Below the pieces are notes generated by a model. It worked only from the letters and a program-made list of their open reading frames with translations. It did not search any database and had not been told where the DNA came from. A stretch of DNA of 19,171 nucleotides, taken from contig JANXWT010000128.1 in NCBI GenBank assembly GCA_025351035.1, forward strand, positions 1 to 19,171. Reading direction: 5' to 3'. A program made the translations under genes and the position numbers. Origin of the DNA: Opitutia bacterium (GTDB lineage Bacteria; Verrucomicrobiota; Verrucomicrobiia; Opitutales; Opitutaceae). Below, in pieces: positions 1 through 6,829 of the stretch (position 1 is its first letter; every line of letters begins with the position of its first letter).

Positions 1-1
1 C

Positions 2-115
2 GCCCTGGCCCTCGCGCTCTCCCCCATCTGGATCCCCATCCTGATCGTGATGGGCGTCGTCAGCCTCTTTCGGAAAATGAGTGACAAGCCCGCGACCCCA
101 GTCGTCACCGTCTGA
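2..115 (+). CDS. C-terminal end of a membrane protein (partial)
   Basis: Only the last 37 codons are inside the window; the gene begins upstream. The visible residues form one hydrophobic segment (alanine/leucine, then an Ile/Val-rich run with a tryptophan) followed by a short basic patch (Phe-Arg-Lys) and a polar tail ending in TGA. This is what the last transmembrane helix of an inner-membrane protein with a short cytoplasmic tail looks like. A clear intrinsic terminator follows 31 bases after the stop, which supports a real gene end here. The family cannot be named from so little sequence. Confidence 0.55.
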   Translation, partial: ALALALSPIWIPILIVMGVVSLFRKMSDKPATPVVTV

Positions 116-146
116 CAAGTTTCAGCAAGCATAACAGGGGCAAAGG

Positions 147-180
147 AAACCGGCGAGCCCGCAAGGGTCGCCGGTTTTTT
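147..180 (+). terminator. Intrinsic terminator after the first gene
   Basis: The arms AAACCGGCGA (147-156) and TCGCCGGTTT (168-177) pair perfectly around an 11-base loop, and the right arm runs into a T tract ending at 180. It lies 31 bases after the stop of the partial membrane-protein gene and before the next plus-strand start at 246, so it separates the two transcripts. Confidence 0.85.
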
Positions 181-245
181 GCGCGCGAATTTTCCGCCAC
201 CGCTTCACTTGCCTCGCGCGCGCCGGCCTGCCTCACTCTTCGCGC

Positions 246-950
246 ATGGCGAAGCTGCCCGACTCCTCCCGCAAGTTCATCTCCGCGATCAGCCTCACCG
301 GTCGCGGCGATGGCGCGGTGAAATCGCTCTCGGGCTTCCGCAAGCAGCATCACACGCTGCCCGACGCAGTGAACGCCGTGACGACGGCGTTCCTCGGCAA
401 ACTTTGCGCGCACGAGCTGGCGGCAGAGGGCGAACAAATTTTCCAGCGAGCCAAAGCCGCGCTCGGCTACAAGCGCGCCGATCTCTCGCTCGAAGTCGCG
501 AGCCCCGGCGCGGTGCTGGCGACAAAGGACTTCACGCTCGAGCTCGCCTACGAGCTGGAGAAGGACGACCCCGCGCGCTACCGCGTGCTGCGCACGCTGC
601 ACAGTCTGCGCAGCGGCGAGCTGGTGGATTTGCCGGAATTCGAGGAGCTGTTCGCCGCGATGTTTTCGGGAATCGTTTTCGCGCTCGTGAAGGGCGTGCG
701 CGTCGAGGCAGTGATCGACGCCGTTGAAGCGCAGGCGGTCAAAGGCGGCCTCACCGTGAGTTACCCGTCGGACTGCCGGCACTGCGTGCTCGCGGTCGAG
801 GGAGTCGCGGCCGAAGTGATCTGTGACGGCGCGACGCTGGAGATGCGTTTCCCGCGCAACGGTTCGCCGCGCGAACTGATCGAGGCGTTCGGGTGCGTGC
901 GCTCGGCGTTCGCGTTGACGAAGGACCCGGTGCTGGCGGGGTTGCTCTGA
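246..950 (+). CDS. Unrecognised conserved-looking protein, 234 aa
   Basis: I do not recognise the family. The protein is soluble (no signal peptide or membrane segment). The N-terminal part (about 1-75) is basic and mixed, the middle (75-165) looks mostly helical and acidic, and the C-terminal third (170-234) looks like mixed strand and helix. A Cys-x-x-Cys pair lies at residues 177-180 with another Cys at 193, which might bind a metal but could be chance. The start is the only ATG near the beginning of the frame and has no Shine-Dalgarno site. The gene stands alone between a terminator and the convergent mdh gene. The third-position GC bias typical of this genome supports this frame over the overlapping frames on both strands. 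Confidence 0.7.
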   Translation: MAKLPDSSRKFISAISLTGRGDGAVKSLSGFRKQHHTLPDAVNAVTTAFLGKLCAHELAAEGEQIFQRAKAALGYKRADLSLEVASPGAVLATKDFTLELAYELEKDDPARYRVLRTLHSLRSGELVDLPEFEELFAAMFSGIVFALVKGVRVEAVIDAVEAQAVKGGLTVSYPSDCRHCVLAVEGVAAEVICDGATLEMRFPRNGSPRELIEAFGCVRSAFALTKDPVLAGLL

Positions 951-987
951 AAAGAAAAGCAGCGACCCGGTGAAGGGCCGCGATGGT

Positions 988-1008
988 GGCTAAAAGAAAT
1001 TTTTGGCC
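988..1008. terminator. Possible weak bidirectional terminator
   Basis: GGCTAAAA (988-995) can pair with TTTTGGCC (1001-1008) through one G-U wobble around a 5-base loop. It lies between the convergent ends of the 234-aa gene (stop at 950) and mdh (stop at 1013), where a shared terminator would be expected. The stem is A/T-rich in its upper half and there is no separate T tract, so this is tentative. Confidence 0.25.
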
Positions 1009-1012
1009 GCGG

Positions 1013-1996
1013 TTACTTGATCATGTCGGCAACGAACGCGCGCTCTTCCATGAGCTCTTTGTTCGTCGTCGCGAGCTTGGACTTCGCGAAGTCGTCCATC
1101 GCGTAGCCGGTGATGACTTCGTAGCTGCCGGGCGTCGTGGTGCGCACGGGCATGCCGGCCCAGACGTTGGCGTCGAAACCGTAGTGGCCGTTGCTCTTGA
1201 CGGCGACGGAGTGGATCGCACCGGGCGTGACGAGCGAGTGCACGTGATCGACGAGGGCGTTGGCGGCCGAAGCGGCCGATGAGAGCCCGCGGGCGGCGAT
1301 GATCGCGGCGCCGCGCTTGCCGACAGTCTCGCAGAACGGTCCCTGCAGCCACGCGGTGTCGTTGATGACTTCGGCCGACGCTTTGCCGCCGATGGTGGCG
1401 TGCGCGTAGGCCGGGAACATCGTCGGGCTGTGGTTGCCGTAGATGAAAATATTTTTGACCGCGGTGAGATCGACGCCGGCTTTCTTGGCGAGCTGCGTCT
1501 GCGCGCGGTTCTGGTCGAGACGCACCATCGCGGTGAAGCGGTCGGCGGAGAGACGCTTGGCCTGCGAGGCGGCGATCATGCAGTTCGTGTTAGCGGGATT
1601 GCCGACGACGGCGATGCGGGCGTCCGCAGCGGCGACGGCGTCGATGATGCGACCCTGTTCGATGAAAATCTTGCCGTTGTCCTTGAGGAGATCGGCGCGC
1701 TCCATGCCCGGACCGCGCGGCTTGGCGCCGATGAGCAAGCACCAGTTGGCGTCCTTGAACCCGACGCTGGCGTCGGAGGTTTGCACGATGCCCTTGAGGA
1801 GCGGGAATGCGCAGTCATCGAGCTCCATCGCGACACCTTCGAGGGCCTTCATGACCTTCTCGATGGGAGCTTCGATCAACTGGAGGATGACGGGCTGGTC
1901 GGGCCCAAACATCGCGCCCGAGGCGACGCGAAACAGGAGGGAGTAACCGATCTGGCCGGCGGCACCGGTGACTGCGACACGGAGGGGAGCTTTCAT
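1013..1996 (-). CDS. mdh: Malate dehydrogenase
   Basis: NAD-dependent malate dehydrogenase interconverting malate and oxaloacetate in the TCA cycle, in the cytoplasm. The 327 aa match the usual family length. The Rossmann glycine motif GAAGQIG is at residues 11-17, with Glu42 where the cofactor ribose is bound. The substrate loop around 93-100 carries Arg94 and Arg100 (PRGPGMER), NPANTN is at 133-138, Arg159 and Asp161 lie in MVRLDQN, and the catalytic His is His189 in GNHSPT. These place it in the cytosolic-type (group 2) MDH rather than the LDH-like group. The ATG at 1996 puts the first strand of the Rossmann fold immediately at the N-terminus, as expected. There is no Shine-Dalgarno site. 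About 120 bases upstream, on the same strand, lies a strong terminator that could attenuate this gene or end a separate small RNA. Confidence 0.96.
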   Translation of the reverse strand: MKAPLRVAVTGAAGQIGYSLLFRVASGAMFGPDQPVILQLIEAPIEKVMKALEGVAMELDDCAFPLLKGIVQTSDASVGFKDANWCLLIGAKPRGPGMERADLLKDNGKIFIEQGRIIDAVAAADARIAVVGNPANTNCMIAASQAKRLSADRFTAMVRLDQNRAQTQLAKKAGVDLTAVKNIFIYGNHSPTMFPAYAHATIGGKASAEVINDTAWLQGPFCETVGKRGAAIIAARGLSSAASAANALVDHVHSLVTPGAIHSVAVKSNGHYGFDANVWAGMPVRTTTPGSYEVITGYAMDDFAKSKLATTNKELMEERAFVADMIK

Positions 1997-2118
1997 AGGA
2001 TGAGCGCCGAGTTAACCAAGGAACCCGCGGAAGACACGGATGAATTTCCGCGAATGACGCCTTTTAGCCGGCGGAATGCACGGGATTAAATCCGAACGAG
2101 CAATCTCGCCACTTGGGC

Positions 2119-2156
2119 AAAAAAGAGGCGGGCCGCCTACCCCTAAGCGACCCGCC
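2119..2156 (-). terminator. Intrinsic terminator on the minus strand upstream of mdh
   Basis: On the minus strand GGCGGGTCGC (from 2156) pairs with GCGGCCCGCC (to 2127) over ten positions with one C/A mismatch, around a 10-base loop. Two bases later come six T's (2124-2119). On the plus strand the sequence after the stem is not T-rich, so the signal is directional. No minus-strand protein gene precedes it: the DNA on the far side is the plus-strand ygfZ gene. Something minus-strand and non-coding must therefore end here, or mdh mRNA is attenuated here. Confidence 0.75.
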
Positions 2157-2305
2157 ATTGCTTTCTGAGTTACCCCAAAACTCCCGCTAGGCGGGAGAAG
2201 CGAAAAGTTGGATTGCTACACTGGTAGTTTGTTCCGAAGGTTCGTCAATCATGCCGGGCCTATCGATTATTTTCTCAGCCGTTCTGAAAGGCTGACTGAG
2301 CCCAA
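2119..2305 (-). ncRNA. Candidate small RNA or structured mdh leader
   Basis: About 185 bases, bounded on the minus strand by a possible promoter (TTGGTT, 17 bases, TATACG, inside and beside the palindrome at 2309-2324) and the terminator at 2119-2156. Between them are several hairpins: TCAGCC/GGCTGA near the 5' end, GATTG/CAATC enclosing a small CTAC/GTAG hairpin, and a perfect 7-base stem CTCCCGC/GCGGGAG (2197-2181) followed by TTTT. The base composition is lower in GC than the neighbouring genes. The size resembles 6S RNA, but I could not form the closing stem or central bubble, so I do not assign it. The 5' end is a guess. It could instead be a 5' leader of mdh with conditional termination. 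Confidence 0.4.
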
Positions 2306-2308
2306 GAT

Positions 2309-2324
2309 CGCCGTATATACGGCG
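2309..2324. promoter_or_regulatory. Perfect palindrome with TATATA core before ygfZ
   Basis: CGCCGTATATACGGCG is a perfect 16-base palindrome ending five bases before the ygfZ ATG. On the plus strand its TATATA (2314-2319) is 16 bases after CTGACT (2292-2297, four of six matches to the -35 consensus), giving a promoter whose start point would fall within a few bases of the ATG. On the minus strand the same core can serve as the -10 of the candidate small RNA. It could also be the binding site of a dimeric repressor. The palindrome is certain; its function is inferred. Confidence 0.5.
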
Positions 2325-2329
2325 CTAAG

Positions 2330-3238
2330 ATGTTAACCAATGCCAACCTATACAGTCCATCAGCTATCCTCAGCATAAGGGGGCCTGATGCTAATAGCTT
2401 TCTTCAAGGCCAATTCACCAACGATCTAAGCCGCCCGAATGGATCTTCGACCTACGGCCTTTGGCTGAACCAAAAGGGGAAAATCGTGGCCGACAGCTTC
2501 GTGCTGCGGTGCGCGGCCGATGATTTTCTGGTCTTCAGTCATTTCTCGCCGACACCGGTGATTTGCGCCCGACTCCATGCCTGCCTCGTGGCCGACGAAG
2601 TTACAGTGGAGGACGTGACCGCCGACTGGCAGGCGGTGAATCTCTGGGGTCCCCGGGCGGCTGAATTCGCGAGAAAAATCTACTCTGCGACGCCACTGTC
2701 AGGCTGCTTTAATCGGGTGGACGAGGCGCTGATTTTTCCCGGACGATCGTCCCGACAAGAAAATTTTACGATCATGTTGCCCGCAGCCCAAGCGACAGAG
2801 CTTCAGCGGCAATTCCTCACGTTGGGCGCGGCCTCTGCGAATGCCAACACGGCAGCGACAGAACGAATCAGCAGCGGACTGCCCGCCGTGCCGGCCGATC
2901 TCGGTCCCGGCGACCTGCCCAATGAAGGCGGGCTCGACGAGTTCGCGATCTCATTCACGAAAGGCTGCTACCTCGGACAAGAAGTCATGGCGCGGTTGAA
3001 AAACCTCGGGCAGGTGAGGCGACGCCTGCACGTCGTCGAAGGGCCCGGCGCAGCGCCGCCTCACGGCTGCGAGATTTTTCAGAACGGCCAGCGCGTCGGT
3101 GAATTCCGCTCGGCGGCGCGCCGCGGCGACGGATTTGTCGCGTTCGCCATGCTGTCGCTGCTCAATCTGAATCCCGCAGCCGGATTGAGCCGCGGTTCCG
3201 ATGGGCCGGCCGACATCCGCCTCGTGTCGGTGCTCTGA
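2330..3238 (+). CDS. ygfZ: YgfZ/GcvT-like folate-binding protein
   Basis: Tetrahydrofolate-dependent protein of the YgfZ (IBA57-like) family, which in other bacteria supports assembly or repair of certain iron-sulfur enzymes such as MiaB. The signature K-G-C-Y-x-G-Q-E is present at residues 211-218, preceded by a typical E-R-I-x-x-G-x-P stretch (about 178-186). The N-terminus has the family pattern (IRGPDANSFLQGQFTND, 16-32) in which the protein begins directly with the GcvT-like domain. At 302 aa it is of normal length. The ATG at 2330 is the first possible start after an in-frame TGA at 2297. It has no Shine-Dalgarno site and a promoter-like TATATA only 11 bases upstream, so the mRNA may be leaderless or nearly so. 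It is convergent with the prepilin peptidase gene, six bases away. Confidence 0.9.
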   Translation: MLTNANLYSPSAILSIRGPDANSFLQGQFTNDLSRPNGSSTYGLWLNQKGKIVADSFVLRCAADDFLVFSHFSPTPVICARLHACLVADEVTVEDVTADWQAVNLWGPRAAEFARKIYSATPLSGCFNRVDEALIFPGRSSRQENFTIMLPAAQATELQRQFLTLGAASANANTAATERISSGLPAVPADLGPGDLPNEGGLDEFAISFTKGCYLGQEVMARLKNLGQVRRRLHVVEGPGAAPPHGCEIFQNGQRVGEFRSAARRGDGFVAFAMLSLLNLNPAAGLSRGSDGPADIRLVSVL

Positions 3239-3244
3239 CGAAAA

Positions 3245-4153
3245 TCAGAAGAGCGCCGAGAGACTCGCGAAGTAGTGGTCGACCCAGCGGTGGAGCCACA
3301 GAAAATAGAGCAGCGAGCCGGCCGCGAGCATCGGGCCGAACGACACGTGCGCGCCGAAACCGATCTCGGCAGGTTGTCCCTCGGGCGTTTCGACTTTCGG
3401 GCCGACGGGCGCGGGACGGCCGGCGATTTTTTGCCAGAGAAGCGCGAGCACGAACCAGACGCAGCCGAGCATCGCGCCGCCGAAAATCGAAAACACGGCG
3501 CCCTTCCAGCCGACGAACGCGCCGATGGCGCCGAGGAATTTCACGTCACCGAAACCCATCGCTTCTTTCTTTAGCACCGCCTCGGCGACGAGCGCGATCC
3601 AGAGCACGAGGCCCGAACCCACGAACAAACCGAGCACCGCGTCGAGCCCCGAGCGCATGCTGGCGATCATCCAGATTTCATGGACGCGCCCGTGCAATGC
3701 CGGCAACGCAAGCGACAACACCACACCCAGCACCGCGCCGCCAATGGTGAAGGCGTCGGGGATGATCATGTGGTCGAGGTCGATGAACGTCGCCCCAATG
3801 AGCAGCACGCCCAGCACCATCCCGGCGACGGCCTTGTCCGGCGGAAATAATTTCCAGCACGCTAGGAAAAGCAGCGCCGTAAACAGTTCGATCAACGGAT
3901 AGCGGATGCTGAATGGCCGGCCGCAGCAGCGCGCCTTGCCACGCAGCAGCAGCCAACTCAGCACGGGGATGTTGTCATGCCATGCGATCAACTGGCCGCA
4001 GCCGCAGTGTGAACGCGGAGTGATAAAGGATTCGCCCTTCGGCATCCGGTAAATGCAGACGTTGAGAAAACTACCCACGCACGCGCCGAGGCCGAAGACC
4101 AGCACCGGAAAAAACCACGGCAGCGCGACGGAGATTTCTTGCACGGCGTTCAT
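3245..4153 (-). CDS. pilD: Type IV prepilin peptidase (A24 family)
   Basis: Bifunctional inner-membrane aspartic protease that cleaves leader peptides of type IV pilins and pseudopilins and N-methylates the new N-terminus. The 302-aa protein has an N-terminal helix with GxxxGSFLNVCIYR (23-36), the cytoplasmic methyltransferase region ending in NIPVLSW and RYPLIE (61-67, 84-89), then several helices. The catalytic aspartates are in FIDLDHMIIPD (Asp125, 123-133) and GFGD (Asp203, 200-203). The usual two CxxC zinc pairs are altered: the cysteines are C50-x-C52 and adjacent C76-C77. A hydrophilic insert (about 241-268) precedes the last helix. The frame stays open upstream to 4363, but the ATG at 4153 is the real start because it overlaps the aroE stop as ATGA, which suggests translational coupling. 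No other pilus or secretion genes are in view. Confidence 0.93.
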   Translation of the reverse strand: MNAVQEISVALPWFFPVLVFGLGACVGSFLNVCIYRMPKGESFITPRSHCGCGQLIAWHDNIPVLSWLLLRGKARCCGRPFSIRYPLIELFTALLFLACWKLFPPDKAVAGMVLGVLLIGATFIDLDHMIIPDAFTIGGAVLGVVLSLALPALHGRVHEIWMIASMRSGLDAVLGLFVGSGLVLWIALVAEAVLKKEAMGFGDVKFLGAIGAFVGWKGAVFSIFGGAMLGCVWFVLALLWQKIAGRPAPVGPKVETPEGQPAEIGFGAHVSFGPMLAAGSLLYFLWLHRWVDHYFASLSALF

Positions 4154-5061
4154 GCTTTCAACTGCGCCAAGGCCGCGCGGTGCATGACATCGACCGGCGC
4201 GGCGGCTCCGCTCCACAGCTCCAGCGCGCGGGCACCCTGATGCACGAGCATCGAGAGGCCATTCGCATGCGGCAGACCGAGGTGGGCGGCCTGCCGGAGC
4301 AGCGCGGTGGTGGTTGGGTTGTAGATCATGTCGTAAACGCGCGTCGGGCGAGGCACGCGGCACAGATCAATAGGGGCAGGATCGCCCGGCTGCAAGCCGA
4401 GCGCAGTGGCGTTGATCACAATGCTGTCGGCCGGCAGATCCGTGGGCGGCGTCGCCAGCTCGTAGCCTTGGAGAACCGCCTGCGGTGAAAACCTCCGCAG
4501 ATCCCCGAGTAACGCCGTGAGGTTCGCCACCGTGCGATTGCCGATCCAAAGACCACGACACTTCTGGCGGAGGCACTCGACCGCGGCTCCGCGGGCGGCT
4601 CCGCCCGCACCGAGCAAAATGACCGACGCACCAGTCAGCGGCACCCCGAGGTCTTCGTGCAGTCCTTGGGCGAATCCATAGCCGTCGGTGTTGCAACCCT
4701 CCCAGCCCACGTCGGTGCGGCGTAGCGTGTTGGCGGCTCCGGCGGCCAGCACTGTGGCATCGCGGGCCCCCAGGAGCGGCACCGCAAGCATCTTGTGCGG
4801 CACGGTGAGGTTGAGGCCGAGAAATTTTTTCTCGTGAAAAAGCACGAGCGCTCGCGGCAGATCCGCCGCCGCGATGTCGAATCTGAAATACCGCCAGTCG
4901 CCAAACCGCGAATCGCCCCGCGCGAGTTCCGCCAGCGCGGCATTGTGCATGGCCGGACTGAGCGAGTGGGCGATCGGACGCCCGACGACGGCGAGCGCCG
5001 TGCCGGCGAACGACCAGCGCTCGAGATCGGCGATCGTGCAGGTGGATTCGGCAGGGTTCAT
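4150..5061 (-). CDS. aroE: Shikimate dehydrogenase
   Basis: NADP-dependent reduction of 3-dehydroshikimate to shikimate in aromatic amino acid and chorismate synthesis. In the 303-aa protein the substrate serines are in AHSLSPAMHN (31-40). NLTVPHK ends in the catalytic Lys90, with Asp126 in NTDGYG. The nucleotide-binding loop GAGGAARG is at 151-158 with NRT (175-177) after the next strand. NATALGLQPGD (217-227) and NGLSMLVHQGA (267-277, Gln275) complete the family pattern. The ATG at 5061 leaves about 22 residues before the first beta strand; the frame stays open further upstream but would then run into the preceding gene. Its stop TGA overlaps the peptidase ATG. It lies 49 bases after the SirB1-like gene, so it is probably in the same operon. 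Confidence 0.95.
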   Translation of the reverse strand: MNPAESTCTIADLERWSFAGTALAVVGRPIAHSLSPAMHNAALAELARGDSRFGDWRYFRFDIAAADLPRALVLFHEKKFLGLNLTVPHKMLAVPLLGARDATVLAAGAANTLRRTDVGWEGCNTDGYGFAQGLHEDLGVPLTGASVILLGAGGAARGAAVECLRQKCRGLWIGNRTVANLTALLGDLRRFSPQAVLQGYELATPPTDLPADSIVINATALGLQPGDPAPIDLCRVPRPTRVYDMIYNPTTTALLRQAAHLGLPHANGLSMLVHQGARALELWSGAAAPVDVMHRAALAQLKA

Positions 5062-5110
5062 GCGGCGCCGGTCAGACAAGCCGGAAACCGCGCGAAGAAC
5101 CAGCCGGTTC

Positions 5111-6055
5111 TCACGAACGGACGTGGCGCTCGTGCGTAGCCTCAAATTCCGCCACAAAATCCGCGAAGAGCTGCGCGTGGCGCGGTTCGTTGGCCGCATG
5201 GCAATGACTGGCGAGGTTGCGGCAGCAGCGGCAAAGCACCTCGCGCACCGGCGTCGGGGCCAAGTCGGCGAGTTGCGGGGTATGCAGATTCTCGCGCAGT
5301 TGCAGGCAAACTTCCTCCGCCGTCAGGAACAGGCCCTGGTTGAACGCGTCGATGAAGAACGGCACCGGTTCCTCGTAGCAGCCGATCATGAACTGCCCGG
5401 GCATACCCACGGGTTCGAGCTTCACGCCAGCGCGGTCGGCGACCAGCAGGTAGACGATGGCGAGCGTGATCGGGAGGCCCTTGCGGCGCTCCAGCACGTG
5501 GTCGAGGAAGCTGTTGAGCGGGTCAGTGTAGTGCTCGGTGTTGCCGCGAAACCCGTATTCGTGAAACAGCACGCGGTTGAGCACGCGGCACTTCTCGCGC
5601 GGCGTGGCGGGCGCGGTAATCAGTTCGCGACAACGCGCGCCCATCGCATCGAGCAGCAGGAGGCAGGCGGTGACATCAAGGTCGGGGTTGACGGTGCGGC
5701 TCAACAAAAGCGCGCCCGTCTCCAGCTCGTAGTTGAGCGAGTGGATGAACTCGCGAAACTCCGCGACCGAGTCGGTGAATTTCAACTCGCGCAAATACCC
5801 GGAAGCCCGCACGGCGAGCAACCGATTCGAACTGCGCGCCTGCTCTTGGAGAAATTCCATCCCCGTCCGGCCGAGCCGCGCAAATTGGTCCAGCAGCGCC
5901 CGGCGGACCGTCGGGGCCGGATCGTCGATCAGTTCGATCAGCGCCTGCCGTTGCGATTCCGTGAGCTGAATGGCTTCCACGGATTCACAGGCAAACCGAA
6001 TCGCCCGGCGGAGCAACGCGGAAACTTTTCCCGGCGCGGATTTTTTCTGGAACAA
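5111..6055 (-). CDS. SirB1-like transglutaminase-fold protein, TTG start
   Basis: Protein of the SirB1/transglutaminase-like family (Transglut_core2), whose molecular role is unclear in most bacteria. Residues 35-95 form helical repeats resembling HEAT repeats (LIDDPAPTVRRALLDQ). The conserved core runs from about 159 to 225: LNRVLFHEYGFRGN, then the N-S-F-L-D-x-V-L-E-R-R-K-G-L-P-I-T-L motif (181-198) and VGMPGQFM (216-223). No transglutaminase cysteine appears at the usual place, as is common in this family. The start is TTG at 6055, chosen because GGGGAG stands five bases before it and 12 bases separate it from the yggS stop. This is the only strong Shine-Dalgarno site at a gene start in the window. 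Length (314 aa) is slightly above family average because of the helical N-terminus. Confidence 0.85.
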   Translation of the reverse strand: MFQKKSAPGKVSALLRRAIRFACESVEAIQLTESQRQALIELIDDPAPTVRRALLDQFARLGRTGMEFLQEQARSSNRLLAVRASGYLRELKFTDSVAEFREFIHSLNYELETGALLLSRTVNPDLDVTACLLLLDAMGARCRELITAPATPREKCRVLNRVLFHEYGFRGNTEHYTDPLNSFLDHVLERRKGLPITLAIVYLLVADRAGVKLEPVGMPGQFMIGCYEEPVPFFIDAFNQGLFLTAEEVCLQLRENLHTPQLADLAPTPVREVLCRCCRNLASHCHAANEPRHAQLFADFVAEFEATHERHVRS

Positions 6056-6067
6056 TTCTCCCCGAGA

Positions 6068-6763
6068 TCACCCGCGCGGCCCGAAAAGCGCGGAGCCGAC
6101 GCGCACCATCGTGCTGCCTTCGGCTATCGCCGCGTCAAAATCGCCGCTCATGCCCATCGAAAGCTCCGTAAGCGGCACGCCAAAGCGCGCCGTGAGCTCA
6201 TCGCGGATCGTCCGGAGATTGGCGAAGGTCCGGCGCGCGACCGCCGGGTCATCCGAGAGCGGCGCGATGGTCATCAGCCCGTCGACGCGCAGATTCTTCC
6301 GCGCCAGCGCCACTTCGAGGAGACGCGCGGCGGCGGCCGGCTCGGCGCCGAACTTGGCGGGATCATTGCCCGCGTTGATCTGCAGCAGGACGGGTAGCGT
6401 CTTGCCGAGTTCGCCGGCGGCACGGTCCAGATGGTTGAGCAACTTCTCGCTGTCCACACTCTGCACCCGGTCGAAATGCGCGGCCGCCAGCTTGGCCTTG
6501 TTGGACTGCAAATGGCCGATGAGTTCCCAGCGGACCTTGACGGTGGCCTGCGCCTGCTTGTCGACCGCTTCCTGCACGCGGTTTTCGCCGACGGCGAGCA
6601 AGCCGTAGCGGACGACGTATTCGGCGGCGGTGGCCGGGTAAGTCTTGGTCACCGGCAAGAGTCGGACCGTGGTCGGGTCGCGGCCGGCCGACCGGCAAGT
6701 CTCGGCCATGCGCAGTGCCAAAGCGTCGGTGCGCAGGCGGAAAGTCTCGTAGTCGATGAACAT
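6068..6763 (-). CDS. yggS: YggS-type pyridoxal-phosphate homeostasis protein
   Basis: PLP-binding protein of the YggS/PROSC family. It has a single alanine-racemase-like barrel and buffers pyridoxal phosphate rather than catalysing a known reaction. Of 231 residues, the PLP lysine is Lys40 in LLPVTKTYP, followed by GENRVQEA (59-66) and WHFIGxLQxNK-like WELIGHLQSNK (79-89). QINAGNDPAKFG (128-139), GLMTIAP (163-169), and LSMGMSGDFDAAIAEGSTMVRVGSALFG near the C-terminus contribute the phosphate site. The ATG at 6763 fits the family N-terminus. It heads the minus-strand run yggS - sirB1-like - aroE - peptidase and is divergent from the LysR gene over 66 bases. Confidence 0.94.
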   Translation of the reverse strand: MFIDYETFRLRTDALALRMAETCRSAGRDPTTVRLLPVTKTYPATAAEYVVRYGLLAVGENRVQEAVDKQAQATVKVRWELIGHLQSNKAKLAAAHFDRVQSVDSEKLLNHLDRAAGELGKTLPVLLQINAGNDPAKFGAEPAAAARLLEVALARKNLRVDGLMTIAPLSDDPAVARRTFANLRTIRDELTARFGVPLTELSMGMSGDFDAAIAEGSTMVRVGSALFGPRG

Positions 6764-6796
6764 TAGGCCGGTGATTGAAGAATGCTTGCCGATTAG

Positions 6797-6812
6797 GTAA
6801 CTTTATAGTGAC
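6797..6812. promoter_or_regulatory. Imperfect palindrome between yggS and the LysR gene
   Basis: GTAACTTTATAGTGAC has the form GTnACT-N4-AGTnAC, with only the third position of each arm breaking the symmetry. It lies in the 66-base gap between the divergent yggS and LysR-type genes. It contains TATAGT on the plus strand (five of six matches to the -10 consensus) and TATAAA on the minus strand. LysR-type proteins commonly bind such dyads and repress their own gene, so this is a reasonable operator and overlapping divergent promoter. No convincing -35 element is seen for either direction. Confidence 0.4.
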
Positions 6813-6829
6813 TTGTCCGCCACGCAGCC

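Noticed and set aside
2119..2305. Assigning the minus-strand RNA as 6S RNA, tmRNA or SRP RNA
   Set aside because: The closing stem and bubble of 6S, the CCA end and T-loop of tmRNA, and the GGAA-containing apical loop of SRP RNA could not be found by eye.
4154..4363. N-terminal extension of the prepilin peptidase to 4363
   Set aside because: The extra 70 residues lie inside aroE and are Arg/Pro-rich; the ATGA overlap and the family N-terminus fix the start at 4153.
4874..6397. Open plus-strand frame of 507 codons opposite aroE, the SirB1-like gene and yggS
   Set aside because: It is opposite three well-supported genes, is very rich in Arg, Ala and Glu with no family motif, and reflects GC-rich codon bias of the real genes.
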